DNA of 64,000 nucleotides from Deltaproteobacteria bacterium (GTDB taxonomy: Bacteria > Myxococcota_A > Polyangia > Polyangiales > Polyangiaceae), in the NCBI GenBank assembly GCA_003235365.1, contig QJWJ01000030.1:1-64000 (forward strand), read 5' to 3'. The notes beneath the pieces were generated by a model. It saw nothing but the letters and a program-made list of their open reading frames with translations. It was not told where the DNA came from and did not search any database. The position numbers were made by a program, and so were the translations under genes. Below are positions 43,990 through 52,759 of the stretch, piece after piece. How positions within the stretch are numbered: the stretch's first letter is position 1; every line of letters begins with the position of its first letter.

Positions 43990-45020
43990 CACAGCGGGTT
44001 GGCTTCCAGCGCCAACTGCCAGCGGTAGGCGTCTGCCATCGCGTCTTCGATCGACAATTTAGCGCGCCATTGCAATTGCTCTTGCGCCTTGGTGACGTCG
44101 GCATAGGTCTCGATCACATCCCCCGGGCGCCGTGAGCCCATCGTGTAGTTCAGCTTCGTGCCTGAGACCTTCTCGAAAGCAGTGATTGCTTCGAGTACGC
44201 TGGTGCCGCGTCCAGTTCCGACGTTGAACACTTCGTTGACGGGGGGGGCTCCGGTTCGCGCTTGCAACCATGCCAGTGCTCTGACGTGGGCACTGGCCAA
44301 GTCGAGCACGTGGATGTAGTCCCGCACGCACGTGCCGTCGGAGGTGGGGTAGTCGTTGCCGAAGACCGTGAGCCTCTCGCGCAGCCCCACTGCTGTTTGC
44401 GTGATGTAGGGCACCAGGTTTTCAGGCGTACCCAACGGCAACTCGCCGATCAGCGCACTAGGGTGGGCGCCGACCGGGTTGAAGTAGCGGAGCGTCACTG
44501 CCCGCAGATCGGCGCCGCTGGCGACGACGTCGTTGATGATGTCTTCGCACATCTGCTTGGTGCGACCGTAGGGCGATTCGGCAGCCTTGATCGGGCTTGT
44601 TTCGGTGACTGGCAGCGTGTCCGGTTGTCCGTACACGGTGCACGATGACGAGAACACGAACAGCTTCACCCCGCTTCCGAGCATGGCCTCGAGCACGCTG
44701 CCCAGGGAGCCCAGGTTGTTGCGGAAGTAGTCCAAGGGGTTTTTCACAGAAGCGCCGACCGCCTTGTGAGCGGCGAAGTGAATCACCCCGAGCACGTCCG
44801 CCTCGCGCTGCAGCACACCCTCGACAGCATCGCGGTCGCAGCAGTCGACCTCGTAGGTGGGGATCTTCTGGCCCACGATTCGCTCGAGTCGACCGATGAT
44901 GCGTCTGTCCGAATTGACGAACGTATCGACCACGATCGGTGAGTAACCCGCGGCATGAAGCTGGACGATGGTGTGGGATCCGATGAAACCGGCGCCGCCG
45001 GTGACGATGACCTTCTTCAA
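43989..45020 (-). CDS. galE: UDP-glucose 4-epimerase
   Basis: A 343-residue extended short-chain dehydrogenase/reductase converting UDP-glucose and UDP-galactose. The NAD site is VTGGAGFIGSH; the catalytic Ser lies in SSSCTVYG and the catalytic pair is Y and K in SPYGRTKQM; ALRYFNPVGAHPSA is the substrate-binding block specific for GalE. The start codon is TTG at 45020 with a strong GGGAGG 7 nt upstream, which decides the start. It would supply UDP-glucose/UDP-galactose for glycan synthesis and could feed the GT3 glycogen synthase. Confidence 0.95.
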   Translation of the reverse strand: MKKVIVTGGAGFIGSHTIVQLHAAGYSPIVVDTFVNSDRRIIGRLERIVGQKIPTYEVDCCDRDAVEGVLQREADVLGVIHFAAHKAVGASVKNPLDYFRNNLGSLGSVLEAMLGSGVKLFVFSSSCTVYGQPDTLPVTETSPIKAAESPYGRTKQMCEDIINDVVASGADLRAVTLRYFNPVGAHPSALIGELPLGTPENLVPYITQTAVGLRERLTVFGNDYPTSDGTCVRDYIHVLDLASAHVRALAWLQARTGAPPVNEVFNVGTGRGTSVLEAITAFEKVSGTKLNYTMGSRRPGDVIETYADVTKAQEQLQWRAKLSIEDAMADAYRWQLALEANPL

Positions 45021-45146
45021 GTCGAACCTCCCGATCGGCTGGAGCGACAGTCAACTCGACGACGGCTTTCAGTCGAAATCCGCGAGGAGGGCAGGGCGGC
45101 GCGTGCACCTTCCCATCGCCCGCGCCGCGCCGTGGCCAGTGAGCAC

Positions 45147-48100
45147 TCAGTCATCGGAGGGCGGCTTGGACGGTTTGGATGATGGCTGTGAATCGTCCTC
45201 GACACGGCTGGCCTCGTTATCGGAGTCGTCCTCCGCATCCGGGCCGCTGGTTGAGGAACCGCTGGTCGGCGGAGCCTCGCTCGGCGAATCGTTCGACGGC
45301 GCAGGGACGGACGCCGCGCCCACGTCGTCGGAAGCAGGCGCACCCGTCGAACGCGGGGGTGCCTCCGAATCCGTCGGCTCAGCGGGGCCGGTGACTGTTA
45401 CTCGCCGGGCTGCACCACGCTGCAGTGTACTGGCTGCCACGCCCGTGGGGAGTGTCGTTTCGTCGTCGGACGGGCCGCGGCCGCCGGCCGCGGCCCCCGT
45501 GGGGAGCGTGGTCGGGCCACTGTCCAACGCGACTGCCGTCGCGCTCGTCGGCGTGGGGCGAGAAGAAGGGCGGGAAGACGAACGAGGCGGCGGGTTGGAT
45601 GAGGACGTTTCCACCCATTGGGCGCCGGGGTACGAGGCGGGGGCGGTCCCCGGGTCGTATCCAGCCGCTGGCTGCGCGGCGACTCGTTTGGGCATCGCGC
45701 GCCACAGACCTTCTTTGGAGAACACCCGGAACCCCCACTTGAGCCAACCGAGCAGATTGAAAGCCAGCCACAGGGACCAGGCGAGAATCGACAGCCGCCA
45801 CACCCAGAGCGAGGTCGTGATCACCCACGGACGCGGAAGCTCCGATTCCGTGCGATCGACGTACCAGGCTAGAATTCGATTCGTGCTTCCGGCGCCCGCG
45901 ACCTGCATGTCCGGCGTGTTGAGCAACCCCTGATAGACAGCGGCGAACAAGCACACCAAGAACACGAGCGTAAACCACACCAGCGCGGCTTGCGTGAGGT
46001 TGTACCAAACCGCGGACTTGGGTCGCCAACGCGGCGCGTATGCGATGACGAAGAACCACGACGCGATGAGCACCGCGACCGGTGCTGGGACCTGCGTCAA
46101 ACCAAGCCCGAGTAGGATCCACTGCCAGTAGGTCAGCGGTGTGTCCGGGATGCGGCCAAGGACGAACACCGCGACGACGATGATGAACAGGACGTATCCC
46201 CACAGCAGGATGGCTGGGCCCCAGGTGGGGCCGCGCAACACGCCCAGTAGCCAGCGATCTTCCGGGACGTGCACGTTGACGCGCACGTTCGTCCCTTCCA
46301 CGGACAGTTTGACCTTCGGGACCACGAACACCAAGCTCTTGGTGCTCGGCTCCTGCCACGACAGTTGAAGGTCGTGCTGGCCGGGATCGATGGACAGCTC
46401 GACCGATCCCTGAGTGTTCTGCAATGCGTGGGGCTTGCCGTCGAGAAGCAACTCCTGCACTTCGGCCGCTTCGGGAATGCCAACCTCGAGCAGATTGCGG
46501 CTGCTCGAGCGCAGGTCCGCCGTGAGCGTCGCTTTGAGCAATCGAGTTCCCGGATGCACGTCCAGCAGCGCCTGGTCGATGGTCAGCGACTCCCCACCCG
46601 CAGGTTCCGGTCGCACCAGTGCGACCTCGACTTCGTCGCCGGGCCAGGGCGTGAAACGCGGCTCCCAGTGGCCTTCGTTCTGATGTTGATCAGGTGCGAT
46701 ACCTGCTGTCGTGCAGCTCCAGATTGGCCCGCACTGCACGACCCACCGTTCGCTGAGGTGTGGGCGTTTCTGGGCGACCAGCGTGATCTTCTCGCTTTCG
46801 TCCAGCACGCTGTCGAAGTCGAGCGCCGTTTGGTCCAGGCCCAATGACAGCACCGCTTCGCCGTTTTCCACGACGACGTCGGCGCGCGTGACTTGCTCGG
46901 TGGGCAGGAGCCGGAATCGTTCGACGATCGGGCTTCCCGCTGGTCCCACTCGTTCGACATGAGTGGAGATGCTCCAGTTGGCTCCGAACTGGAAGGTCCG
47001 AGTGATGAGTAGCCAAGATGGCAGGCTGAGCCGAGTCGTCGTGGTATCCGGCTCTGTCGGGCGAGCTCGCTTGTGGAAACGAAGTGAGCCTTCGACGGAC
47101 CCCGATTCGTTCACCCCATCCACGTCCCAGCCGTCGGCGGTAACCCGCACCGAGCGCGGACGCGCACCCAGGGTCAGCGTGAGATTGTGCCCGACGACGG
47201 GTCCCTTGACGGCGACCCAGTAGCGACCCGGTGGCAACCGCAAGTGCAGAAAGCCATCGTCGCTGAGCATCATCCCTGCAGCGGGGGTACCGTTGATGCG
47301 GACCTCTCCCGGGGCCCAGCTCTCGAACGGCCCGGGCAGTTGGAAACTGCCGTCGGTGGCGACGTGCACCTCGCTGGTGACGGCTAGTTGGTCACCCGCG
47401 ATGGTCAGGTCCATCCGCTGTACGCTGGAGCAATGCGGTGCGCACAACGGGCTGCGCGTGACTCGTTCGCGCAGCTGATCCAGCATCTCTTGACTGGGGA
47501 TCTCGGCGCGCGCGGAGTCGGTGTAGCTCATCGCCCCGAGCCAGCTGACGGCTCCCAACAGCAGCGCCGCTGGGGCAGGGTTGGAGCGACGGCGGGGCAG
47601 CGGCGCGTTTCTCAGTTGGAAGGCGGCGAAGCGCAGCAGCAGCAGCGCGAGCACTCCGCCGAGCAGGATCCGCAGCACGGAGATCATCGCGCCTCCGGCG
47701 CGAGGCAGCAGCAAGAACCGCACTTTGTGGTCGCGGTGAACGGGGCCCGACCAGTTCAACGACCAATTGCGCCAGGTCCATTCGGGAATGCCCGGCCCCG
47801 TCTGAACGACGGCTTGCGGGTCCTGCTGGCGCTGAACCCGCGGCGCGGCGGGAGCCTGCTTTTGTTCTTGGTCTGCAACCGACTTCGCTTTGCGTCCGCC
47901 CGAGCTACTCACTTCGGCGCGCTCGCTCTCGTCTGCTTCCAAATATGGCGTCGGAGCGCTGGGAGGAACGTCGTGGGCGGCGCCAAAGGCCGGCGTCACA
48001 CCCTCCGCAGCGGTTTGCGGGTAGATCGTCGTGCGTACTTCCGATGCGGTGTAGTCCACCAGCACGATCATCAGCGCGATGCCAGTCAGCACGGTTGCGC

Positions 48101-49742
48101 TGCTGACCACCTTTCGCAGCCAGCCCTTGGGCAGCACCCGCAGCAGGGCGATGGCTGTCAGCAACACCGCCCACAAAAAGCGTGGCGCGTCCGTCTGGTC
48201 GTGGGTGAGAACGAGCGTCAGTAGCGCCAACATTCCCCATGAGGCATGGGTCAGTTGCGCGATGGCGATACTGACGATCAGCACGAAGAAGATCGAGAAC
48301 AGGTCCCAGCTCGACCACCACGTCTGGCTGAGCCCATCGACTCCCGTTGCGTTGATCAGCTCCCAACCGGGAGGTACGTGCAGGGTGGCCCCCAGCTCCT
48401 GCACGTCTTGACTCCAGCCAACTGCCGGAAACTCGCGCCCCACGGCCTTGGTACGCCACTCGGCAACCAGGGACAGCTGCCCCTTGCGCAGCTCGACACC
48501 GGCGCGGGTCGTCGACGGATTGTTCGTGATCAGTTGCGGTTCGCCGTCGAGCAGCACTCGCCCCAGCTCACCGACGTTGAGATCGAGACGCCAATCGCGG
48601 TTCATCTGACCGGTGATCCGGTCGCGCACGGTGTACGCGTCCGCGTCGAGATCGAGCCAGATGTCCCGTTGCAGGCGCAGCCGATTGGGCGGACTGTCCG
48701 GCTCACCGCGGCGTGACGTGACCAGGTCGACCGTCGATGCCTTGTCTACCGAGTAGGCGCCGAGTTGCTGCCATTCCTGAGGGAGGTTCGTGCGGCTCGG
48801 ATCGATCGGGGAAGCACCCGTCACCTGCACTTGTCGCAAGTTCGGGTCGGGCGCGAGCACCCACGTCTCTATCTGGGGCCAAGGATCTTCGTGGGCTCCC
48901 GGTTGCAGTTTTCCAGGGGGGGTCGCAAACAGCGCCTCGACGTCGATGCTGTGGCTGCCGGCGTAAACCTGAACCGAGAGGGTTTCGTCTTCGTTCAGGC
49001 GTACGGGCAGCGCTGAAGCGATCTTCAGGATGCTCCCACCGGCGAGACTCACCTTGCCGAGGTTGACCTCCCGCGCTTTGCCTCCGACGCGCAATGCCAA
49101 GCGCGTGGTGACTTTGAACGGCACGCCGTCGTGCAGGTGCCGGAATACTTCGAGCGACAAACGTTGCGGTTCATCGCTGCTGACACCGCTCGCGCGCAAC
49201 CACAGCAGCTGCGGATCACGCTTGGGGAATTGCACCACCTCGCCGTCTCGACGCAGGGCGATGAGCCCGACGTGTTCTGGTACCCGGAGGGTCTCTGGCA
49301 GCGCGTTCCAAACGTAGTCGCCCTCGATGATGTGCGTGCCTTTGCCCAACGACAGGCCCGGGACGCCATCACGATCGAGCACCAACGCGATGCTGCCGTT
49401 GACCTCGACGTTCTGCGGCCAAGACTGTGCTGCGCCAGGAAGATCGACGATCGCCTTGCGGTCGACCACGACGGTCAGGCGGAAGTGGCCCAACGTGCCG
49501 TCGAGATCGAGTTGCATCAGGCCCGGCCACACGCACACCGGGTGCTCCCCGACCACTGGGCAGACCTGATCACCCAATCCGTCCAGGACCCAGGGGATCC
49601 ACGGTTTGAGATCTGGTGGAGTGTCGGCCCAGTCCAGCGGCTGTGCCTGGCCTGGGCAGGGCCGCACCAACAGGGTCACGAGCACCGCCAGGAAAGCGAT
49701 CGCGCGTAACGCGCGTTGCTTCACGCGTGAAGTCTTCAGCAT
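45147..49742 (-). CDS. Giant membrane protein with duplicated extracytoplasmic module, function unknown
   Basis: A 1531-residue envelope protein. The ATG at 49742 has GGAGG about 11 nt upstream and gives a signal sequence ending in PGQA. Layout: extracytoplasmic module 1 (about residues 35-470), a membrane block of several TMs (about 475-570), a charged Pro/Gln-rich linker, a TM pair (about 680-740), module 2 (about 755-1165), a cluster of about six TMs (about 1170-1340) and a tail of about 190 residues rich in Ser, Thr, Pro and Glu. The two modules share a pattern: two Cys near the start, then lPG..sWp..v.vNG, then a hydrophobic dG.l.L..G.h...G stretch, which suggests internal duplication. 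I cannot assign a family; secretion, adhesion or sensing all remain possible. Confidence 0.7.
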   Translation of the reverse strand: MLKTSRVKQRALRAIAFLAVLVTLLVRPCPGQAQPLDWADTPPDLKPWIPWVLDGLGDQVCPVVGEHPVCVWPGLMQLDLDGTLGHFRLTVVVDRKAIVDLPGAAQSWPQNVEVNGSIALVLDRDGVPGLSLGKGTHIIEGDYVWNALPETLRVPEHVGLIALRRDGEVVQFPKRDPQLLWLRASGVSSDEPQRLSLEVFRHLHDGVPFKVTTRLALRVGGKAREVNLGKVSLAGGSILKIASALPVRLNEDETLSVQVYAGSHSIDVEALFATPPGKLQPGAHEDPWPQIETWVLAPDPNLRQVQVTGASPIDPSRTNLPQEWQQLGAYSVDKASTVDLVTSRRGEPDSPPNRLRLQRDIWLDLDADAYTVRDRITGQMNRDWRLDLNVGELGRVLLDGEPQLITNNPSTTRAGVELRKGQLSLVAEWRTKAVGREFPAVGWSQDVQELGATLHVPPGWELINATGVDGLSQTWWSSWDLFSIFFVLIVSIAIAQLTHASWGMLALLTLVLTHDQTDAPRFLWAVLLTAIALLRVLPKGWLRKVVSSATVLTGIALMIVLVDYTASEVRTTIYPQTAAEGVTPAFGAAHDVPPSAPTPYLEADESERAEVSSSGGRKAKSVADQEQKQAPAAPRVQRQQDPQAVVQTGPGIPEWTWRNWSLNWSGPVHRDHKVRFLLLPRAGGAMISVLRILLGGVLALLLLRFAAFQLRNAPLPRRRSNPAPAALLLGAVSWLGAMSYTDSARAEIPSQEMLDQLRERVTRSPLCAPHCSSVQRMDLTIAGDQLAVTSEVHVATDGSFQLPGPFESWAPGEVRINGTPAAGMMLSDDGFLHLRLPPGRYWVAVKGPVVGHNLTLTLGARPRSVRVTADGWDVDGVNESGSVEGSLRFHKRARPTEPDTTTTRLSLPSWLLITRTFQFGANWSISTHVERVGPAGSPIVERFRLLPTEQVTRADVVVENGEAVLSLGLDQTALDFDSVLDESEKITLVAQKRPHLSERWVVQCGPIWSCTTAGIAPDQHQNEGHWEPRFTPWPGDEVEVALVRPEPAGGESLTIDQALLDVHPGTRLLKATLTADLRSSSRNLLEVGIPEAAEVQELLLDGKPHALQNTQGSVELSIDPGQHDLQLSWQEPSTKSLVFVVPKVKLSVEGTNVRVNVHVPEDRWLLGVLRGPTWGPAILLWGYVLFIIVVAVFVLGRIPDTPLTYWQWILLGLGLTQVPAPVAVLIASWFFVIAYAPRWRPKSAVWYNLTQAALVWFTLVFLVCLFAAVYQGLLNTPDMQVAGAGSTNRILAWYVDRTESELPRPWVITTSLWVWRLSILAWSLWLAFNLLGWLKWGFRVFSKEGLWRAMPKRVAAQPAAGYDPGTAPASYPGAQWVETSSSNPPPRSSSRPSSRPTPTSATAVALDSGPTTLPTGAAAGGRGPSDDETTLPTGVAASTLQRGAARRVTVTGPAEPTDSEAPPRSTGAPASDDVGAASVPAPSNDSPSEAPPTSGSSTSGPDAEDDSDNEASRVEDDSQPSSKPSKPPSDD

Positions 49743-50100
49743 GGTCGTGAGCCTCCACGCCCACTGGATGACGCCCGGGTGCTGCCCGGGTCGCCAGCGC
49801 CATTCGGTGGGCCGCCGGCGATGGGTCAGCTGCCGACCCCGAGCCAGGTGCGATCGCCCAGCGCAGCGCGAGGAGGGGCCCGATGCCTTCATGGCGGCAA
49901 CCTAGCAAGAACTTGGCGCCTACACTACAGCCCAAGGGACGGCTAGGTCCAGCCAGAGCGCGGGACGGCTCAGGGGCTGGGCCCGGGCTTGCCCCTCCCA
50001 ATTGGCCTCGACACCGTGAGTTGGGCCCGCAGGGCATGGTCGCGGGGCTCGTTCCGCCCGTTTGATCGTTCTGGACATCGCAGGGGTAGCGATGCTTCCC

Positions 50101-50146
50101 AAATGGGCGAGCACGATTGTCGGGCAGTTCTTCGGGCCCCCGTTTG
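50101..50146 (-). repeat. Short dispersed repeat, copy 2 (inverted)
   Basis: The reverse complement carries AACTGCCCGACAATCGTG and continues through GCTCGCCCATTT as in 38283-38321, but without the 10-bp duplication present there. It lies upstream of the cardiolipin synthase gene in inverted orientation, pointing toward the giant membrane protein gene, so if it acts as a promoter element it would drive the minus strand here. Confidence 0.65.
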
Positions 50147-50209
50147 ATCAGGGCCCGAGAACCCGCCCCCGTTGCAATCGCTGGCTCGACCCCATTTTCT
50201 GTTGCATCG

Positions 50210-50240
50210 AATGAGCGTTCGCGAATCTCGAACGCTCATT
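50210..50240. other. Perfect 12-bp inverted repeat upstream of cardiolipin synthase
   Basis: AATGAGCGTTCG at 50210-50221 pairs with CGAACGCTCATT at 50229-50240 around a 7-nt spacer. TTAGGAT follows. It is 34 bp upstream of the start codon in a divergent promoter region, so a dimeric regulator operator is more plausible than a terminator. Confidence 0.6.
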
Positions 50241-50274
50241 TAGGATCGGGTCTCGGACATCGACCTGGCGCCGC

Positions 50275-51447
50275 ATGCAACACACTTCGATTCAGTCCTG
50301 GCAATCGGGGCGCCTCGCCTCCCGCGCGAGGGGCGCGGAGCGTTTCGTCGGAGGGAACGAGGTCGAGCTGCTCACCGACGGTGGTGACGTGTTCGCCAAG
50401 ATGTTGGCCGGGATCGATGCCGCTGAACGACTCGTTTGGCTCGAGATGTACTGGTTTGCATCGGATCAAACTGGCCAGCTCTTCTTCGACGCATTGCTGC
50501 GTGCGCAGGACCGAGGCGTTGCAGTCCGGGTGATGTACGACGCGTTCGGGTCGTTCGCCACCGACCAACAATGCTTTGCGAGGCTGCGTGCCGCAGGCGC
50601 GCAGGTCGTCGAGTACAACCCGCTGCGTCCGTTTGCTCATCGCGCGCAACTCTTGAAGCTGACACGCCGCAATCACAGAAAGCTGCTCATCGTCGACTGC
50701 CAGGTCGCCTTCGTTGGTGGAATGAACCTGGCCGATCAGTGGCAGCCACAGGCGCTCGGGGGCGAGGGCTGGCGCGACGACGTGGCTCGCGTGCGTGGCC
50801 CTGTCGTCGGTCGCCTCTGCGAGTCTTTTGCCAGGTCGTGGGGGGAAGTGACGGGGGAGCGGATGGCTCTTCCGCATGCGGAGCCTGTCGGCACTGGCGG
50901 CATACCGATTGCGGTCCTGGACCAGGCCAACTTTGCCAAACGTCGCAGCGTGTTGGCCGCGTATCTGCTGCGCCTTCGCGAGGCGCGACAAGAGATCCTC
51001 ATCGCCAATGCCTACTTCGTGCCGAATCGACGGATCCGAGCTGCGCTGGTGGCAGCGCTGCGGCGCGGTGTGGAGGTGACCATCATGCTTCCGGGGATCA
51101 GCGACGTGCCTCTCATACGCCATGCGAGTCGCGCGGTCTGGGGGCGCCTGCTGCGACATGGCGCGCGCATCCACGAGTGGCAACCCAGCGTCTTGCATAG
51201 CAAGACTGCCGTCATCGATCGGCGCTGGACTACCATCGGAAGCTTCAACCTGGACTACGTCTCGATTCTCAACAACCGCGAGCTGAATCTGTCGATTCTC
51301 GACGAACCCTTTGCGTGCATCGTCGCGGACGCGTTTGACCGCGACTTGAGTCATTGCATCGAGGTCGACGCCTACGACTTTCAATTTCGTTCGTTGGGAG
51401 AGCGCGTCGCGGAGCGCGTGCTCTACTGGTTTCGGGCTTGGCTGTGA
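50275..51447 (+). CDS. Cardiolipin synthase-like protein, phospholipase D superfamily
   Basis: A 390-residue enzyme with two HKD motifs: H134, K136, D141 in NHRKLLIVD and H308, K310, D315 in HSKTAVID. FVGGMNLADQW after the first motif and TIGSFNLDYVS after the second are typical of cardiolipin synthases. No N-terminal TM helices are present, so it resembles ClsB/ClsC rather than ClsA. It would join two phosphatidylglycerols or use another alcohol to make cardiolipin-type lipids at the inner membrane. The ATG at 50275 has no strong SD. The gene is preceded by a 12-bp palindrome. Confidence 0.85.
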   Translation: MQHTSIQSWQSGRLASRARGAERFVGGNEVELLTDGGDVFAKMLAGIDAAERLVWLEMYWFASDQTGQLFFDALLRAQDRGVAVRVMYDAFGSFATDQQCFARLRAAGAQVVEYNPLRPFAHRAQLLKLTRRNHRKLLIVDCQVAFVGGMNLADQWQPQALGGEGWRDDVARVRGPVVGRLCESFARSWGEVTGERMALPHAEPVGTGGIPIAVLDQANFAKRRSVLAAYLLRLREARQEILIANAYFVPNRRIRAALVAALRRGVEVTIMLPGISDVPLIRHASRAVWGRLLRHGARIHEWQPSVLHSKTAVIDRRWTTIGSFNLDYVSILNNRELNLSILDEPFACIVADAFDRDLSHCIEVDAYDFQFRSLGERVAERVLYWFRAWL

Positions 51448-51662
51448 AGTTGCGCTGGTGGCGGCTGCGCGGTGTTCCGCGTTCCATGCTCCGTGCGCCC
51501 GAACTGGTGAGTCTCTGCCTCGCTCGGGTCGAGCTTCCGTCGAGTTCCGAGCGCTGCTGTCGAGTACTGGGGGAGCCTCGAAAGTGATCCACCGCTCCCG
51601 GGGGTAGAGCGTCGAGGCCCGCTGCCATCTGTGCTAGGCTCGTTTTCGACGACGGAGCGACC

Positions 51663-52670
51663 ATGAAGTGTGATCCCTTGCTCGCGACCATCTTGGCGGC
51701 CCTGGCCGTTTCCTGCGGCGATGACGAACCGGAACGGAGCGACGGTACGGGCTGCATGGCCGTGGATGCGATGACAACCCAGTGCCCTCATTCCGACGAC
51801 TTGAAACTCGAGGAGCTGTTCTTGCATCTGAACTGCGACGACAAGATCGTCGACAAGCGGGGCCCCGGAACGCTTACCGAGTTGACGGGTCAGGACGGCA
51901 AGACCTTTGCTGCCTGTTGCTACGACGTCAGCACGATAGATCCGGATCCCAACTCTCACTGTGCCGTCGGCAGGCCCTTCCGCGAGCAGGGAAAGACACT
52001 GTCGTCGAACGTGCGCGCGGCAAAGGTGCGCTCGGCAAACCTCCGATTGTCCGGGGCAGCGACGGCGCGAGCCTGGGTGAACGCCGCAACAGGTGAGCAT
52101 TCCTCGGTCGCAGCGTTTTCTCGACTGTCGCTGCAACTCATGGCGTTGGGGGCTCCCATCGAATTGCTGGAAGATGCGCATCGGGCGGCGCTCGACGAGG
52201 TGCGCCACACGCGGGTGTGTCTCGCCATGGCTGAACGCTGGGGTGCGACGGGTGTCACGCTCGAGCCTTTTCCGTTCACCCGACCCGTCGACGTCAACGT
52301 ATCGCTCGTCGAACTCGCGACGGATGCCGTGTGCGAGGGGTGCGTCAACGAGACGCTGGGCGCCTATGCCGCGCGCGAAGCCGCACGTCGAGCTGCGGAT
52401 CCGCAAGCGCGCAGTGCCTTGGAAACGATGGCCCAAGACGAGGCCCGACACGCAGCGCTCGCTTACCGAATCGTCGCGTGGGCGTTGCACGTCGGCGGCA
52501 GCGACGTGCGCGATGCGGTCGTTCGAGCGCTTCGCTCCCCGCGTCAGCCGCTGGACAGCGCCGAGCTGGCGTTGCGAGTGGGGCTCGAGCCCGAACAGTT
52601 GAGCGACTTGCAAGCCCAGGGCCTACACGACGTCGTGCAACCGGCGCTCAGGGCGTTGCTTGCGGCCTAG
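51663..52670 (+). CDS. Lipoprotein with complete ferritin-like diiron domain
   Basis: A 335-residue lipoprotein: signal ending in AVSC (Cys18), a Cys-containing segment to about residue 115, and a ferritin-like four-helix domain (about 130-280). The diiron ligands are all in place: E145 (GEHSSVA), E179-x-x-H182 (DEVRHTR), E230 (NETLGAY) and E260-x-x-H263 (DEARHAA). Ferritin-like domains usually act in the cytoplasm; here the domain is exported and lipid-anchored, so an envelope oxidase or iron/peroxide-handling role is likely. GGAG lies about 7 nt before the ATG and TAGGCT at 51635-51640 could be the -10. It appears monocistronic. Confidence 0.8.
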   Translation: MKCDPLLATILAALAVSCGDDEPERSDGTGCMAVDAMTTQCPHSDDLKLEELFLHLNCDDKIVDKRGPGTLTELTGQDGKTFAACCYDVSTIDPDPNSHCAVGRPFREQGKTLSSNVRAAKVRSANLRLSGAATARAWVNAATGEHSSVAAFSRLSLQLMALGAPIELLEDAHRAALDEVRHTRVCLAMAERWGATGVTLEPFPFTRPVDVNVSLVELATDAVCEGCVNETLGAYAAREAARRAADPQARSALETMAQDEARHAALAYRIVAWALHVGGSDVRDAVVRALRSPRQPLDSAELALRVGLEPEQLSDLQAQGLHDVVQPALRALLAA

Positions 52671-52759
52671 CGTTCACGTTTGTCGGCGCGACAAGTCAAC
52701 CTACTCTGGTGTCCTGCCGGCGCGGTCCAGCTGCGGTCGCCTTCGAGGTTTGGAGGCCG

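Larger units (their letters stand above)
49743..50274. other. Divergent intergenic region with a dispersed repeat and a 12-bp palindrome
   Basis: A 532-bp gap between the divergent giant membrane protein and cardiolipin synthase genes. It holds the short dispersed repeat (50101-50146) and the inverted repeat at 50210-50240. No gene is supported in the remainder. Confidence 0.5.

Noticed and set aside
50236-51384. 382-residue reverse ORF opposite the cardiolipin synthase
   Set aside because: Antisense of both HKD motifs of a clear enzyme; no domain of its own.
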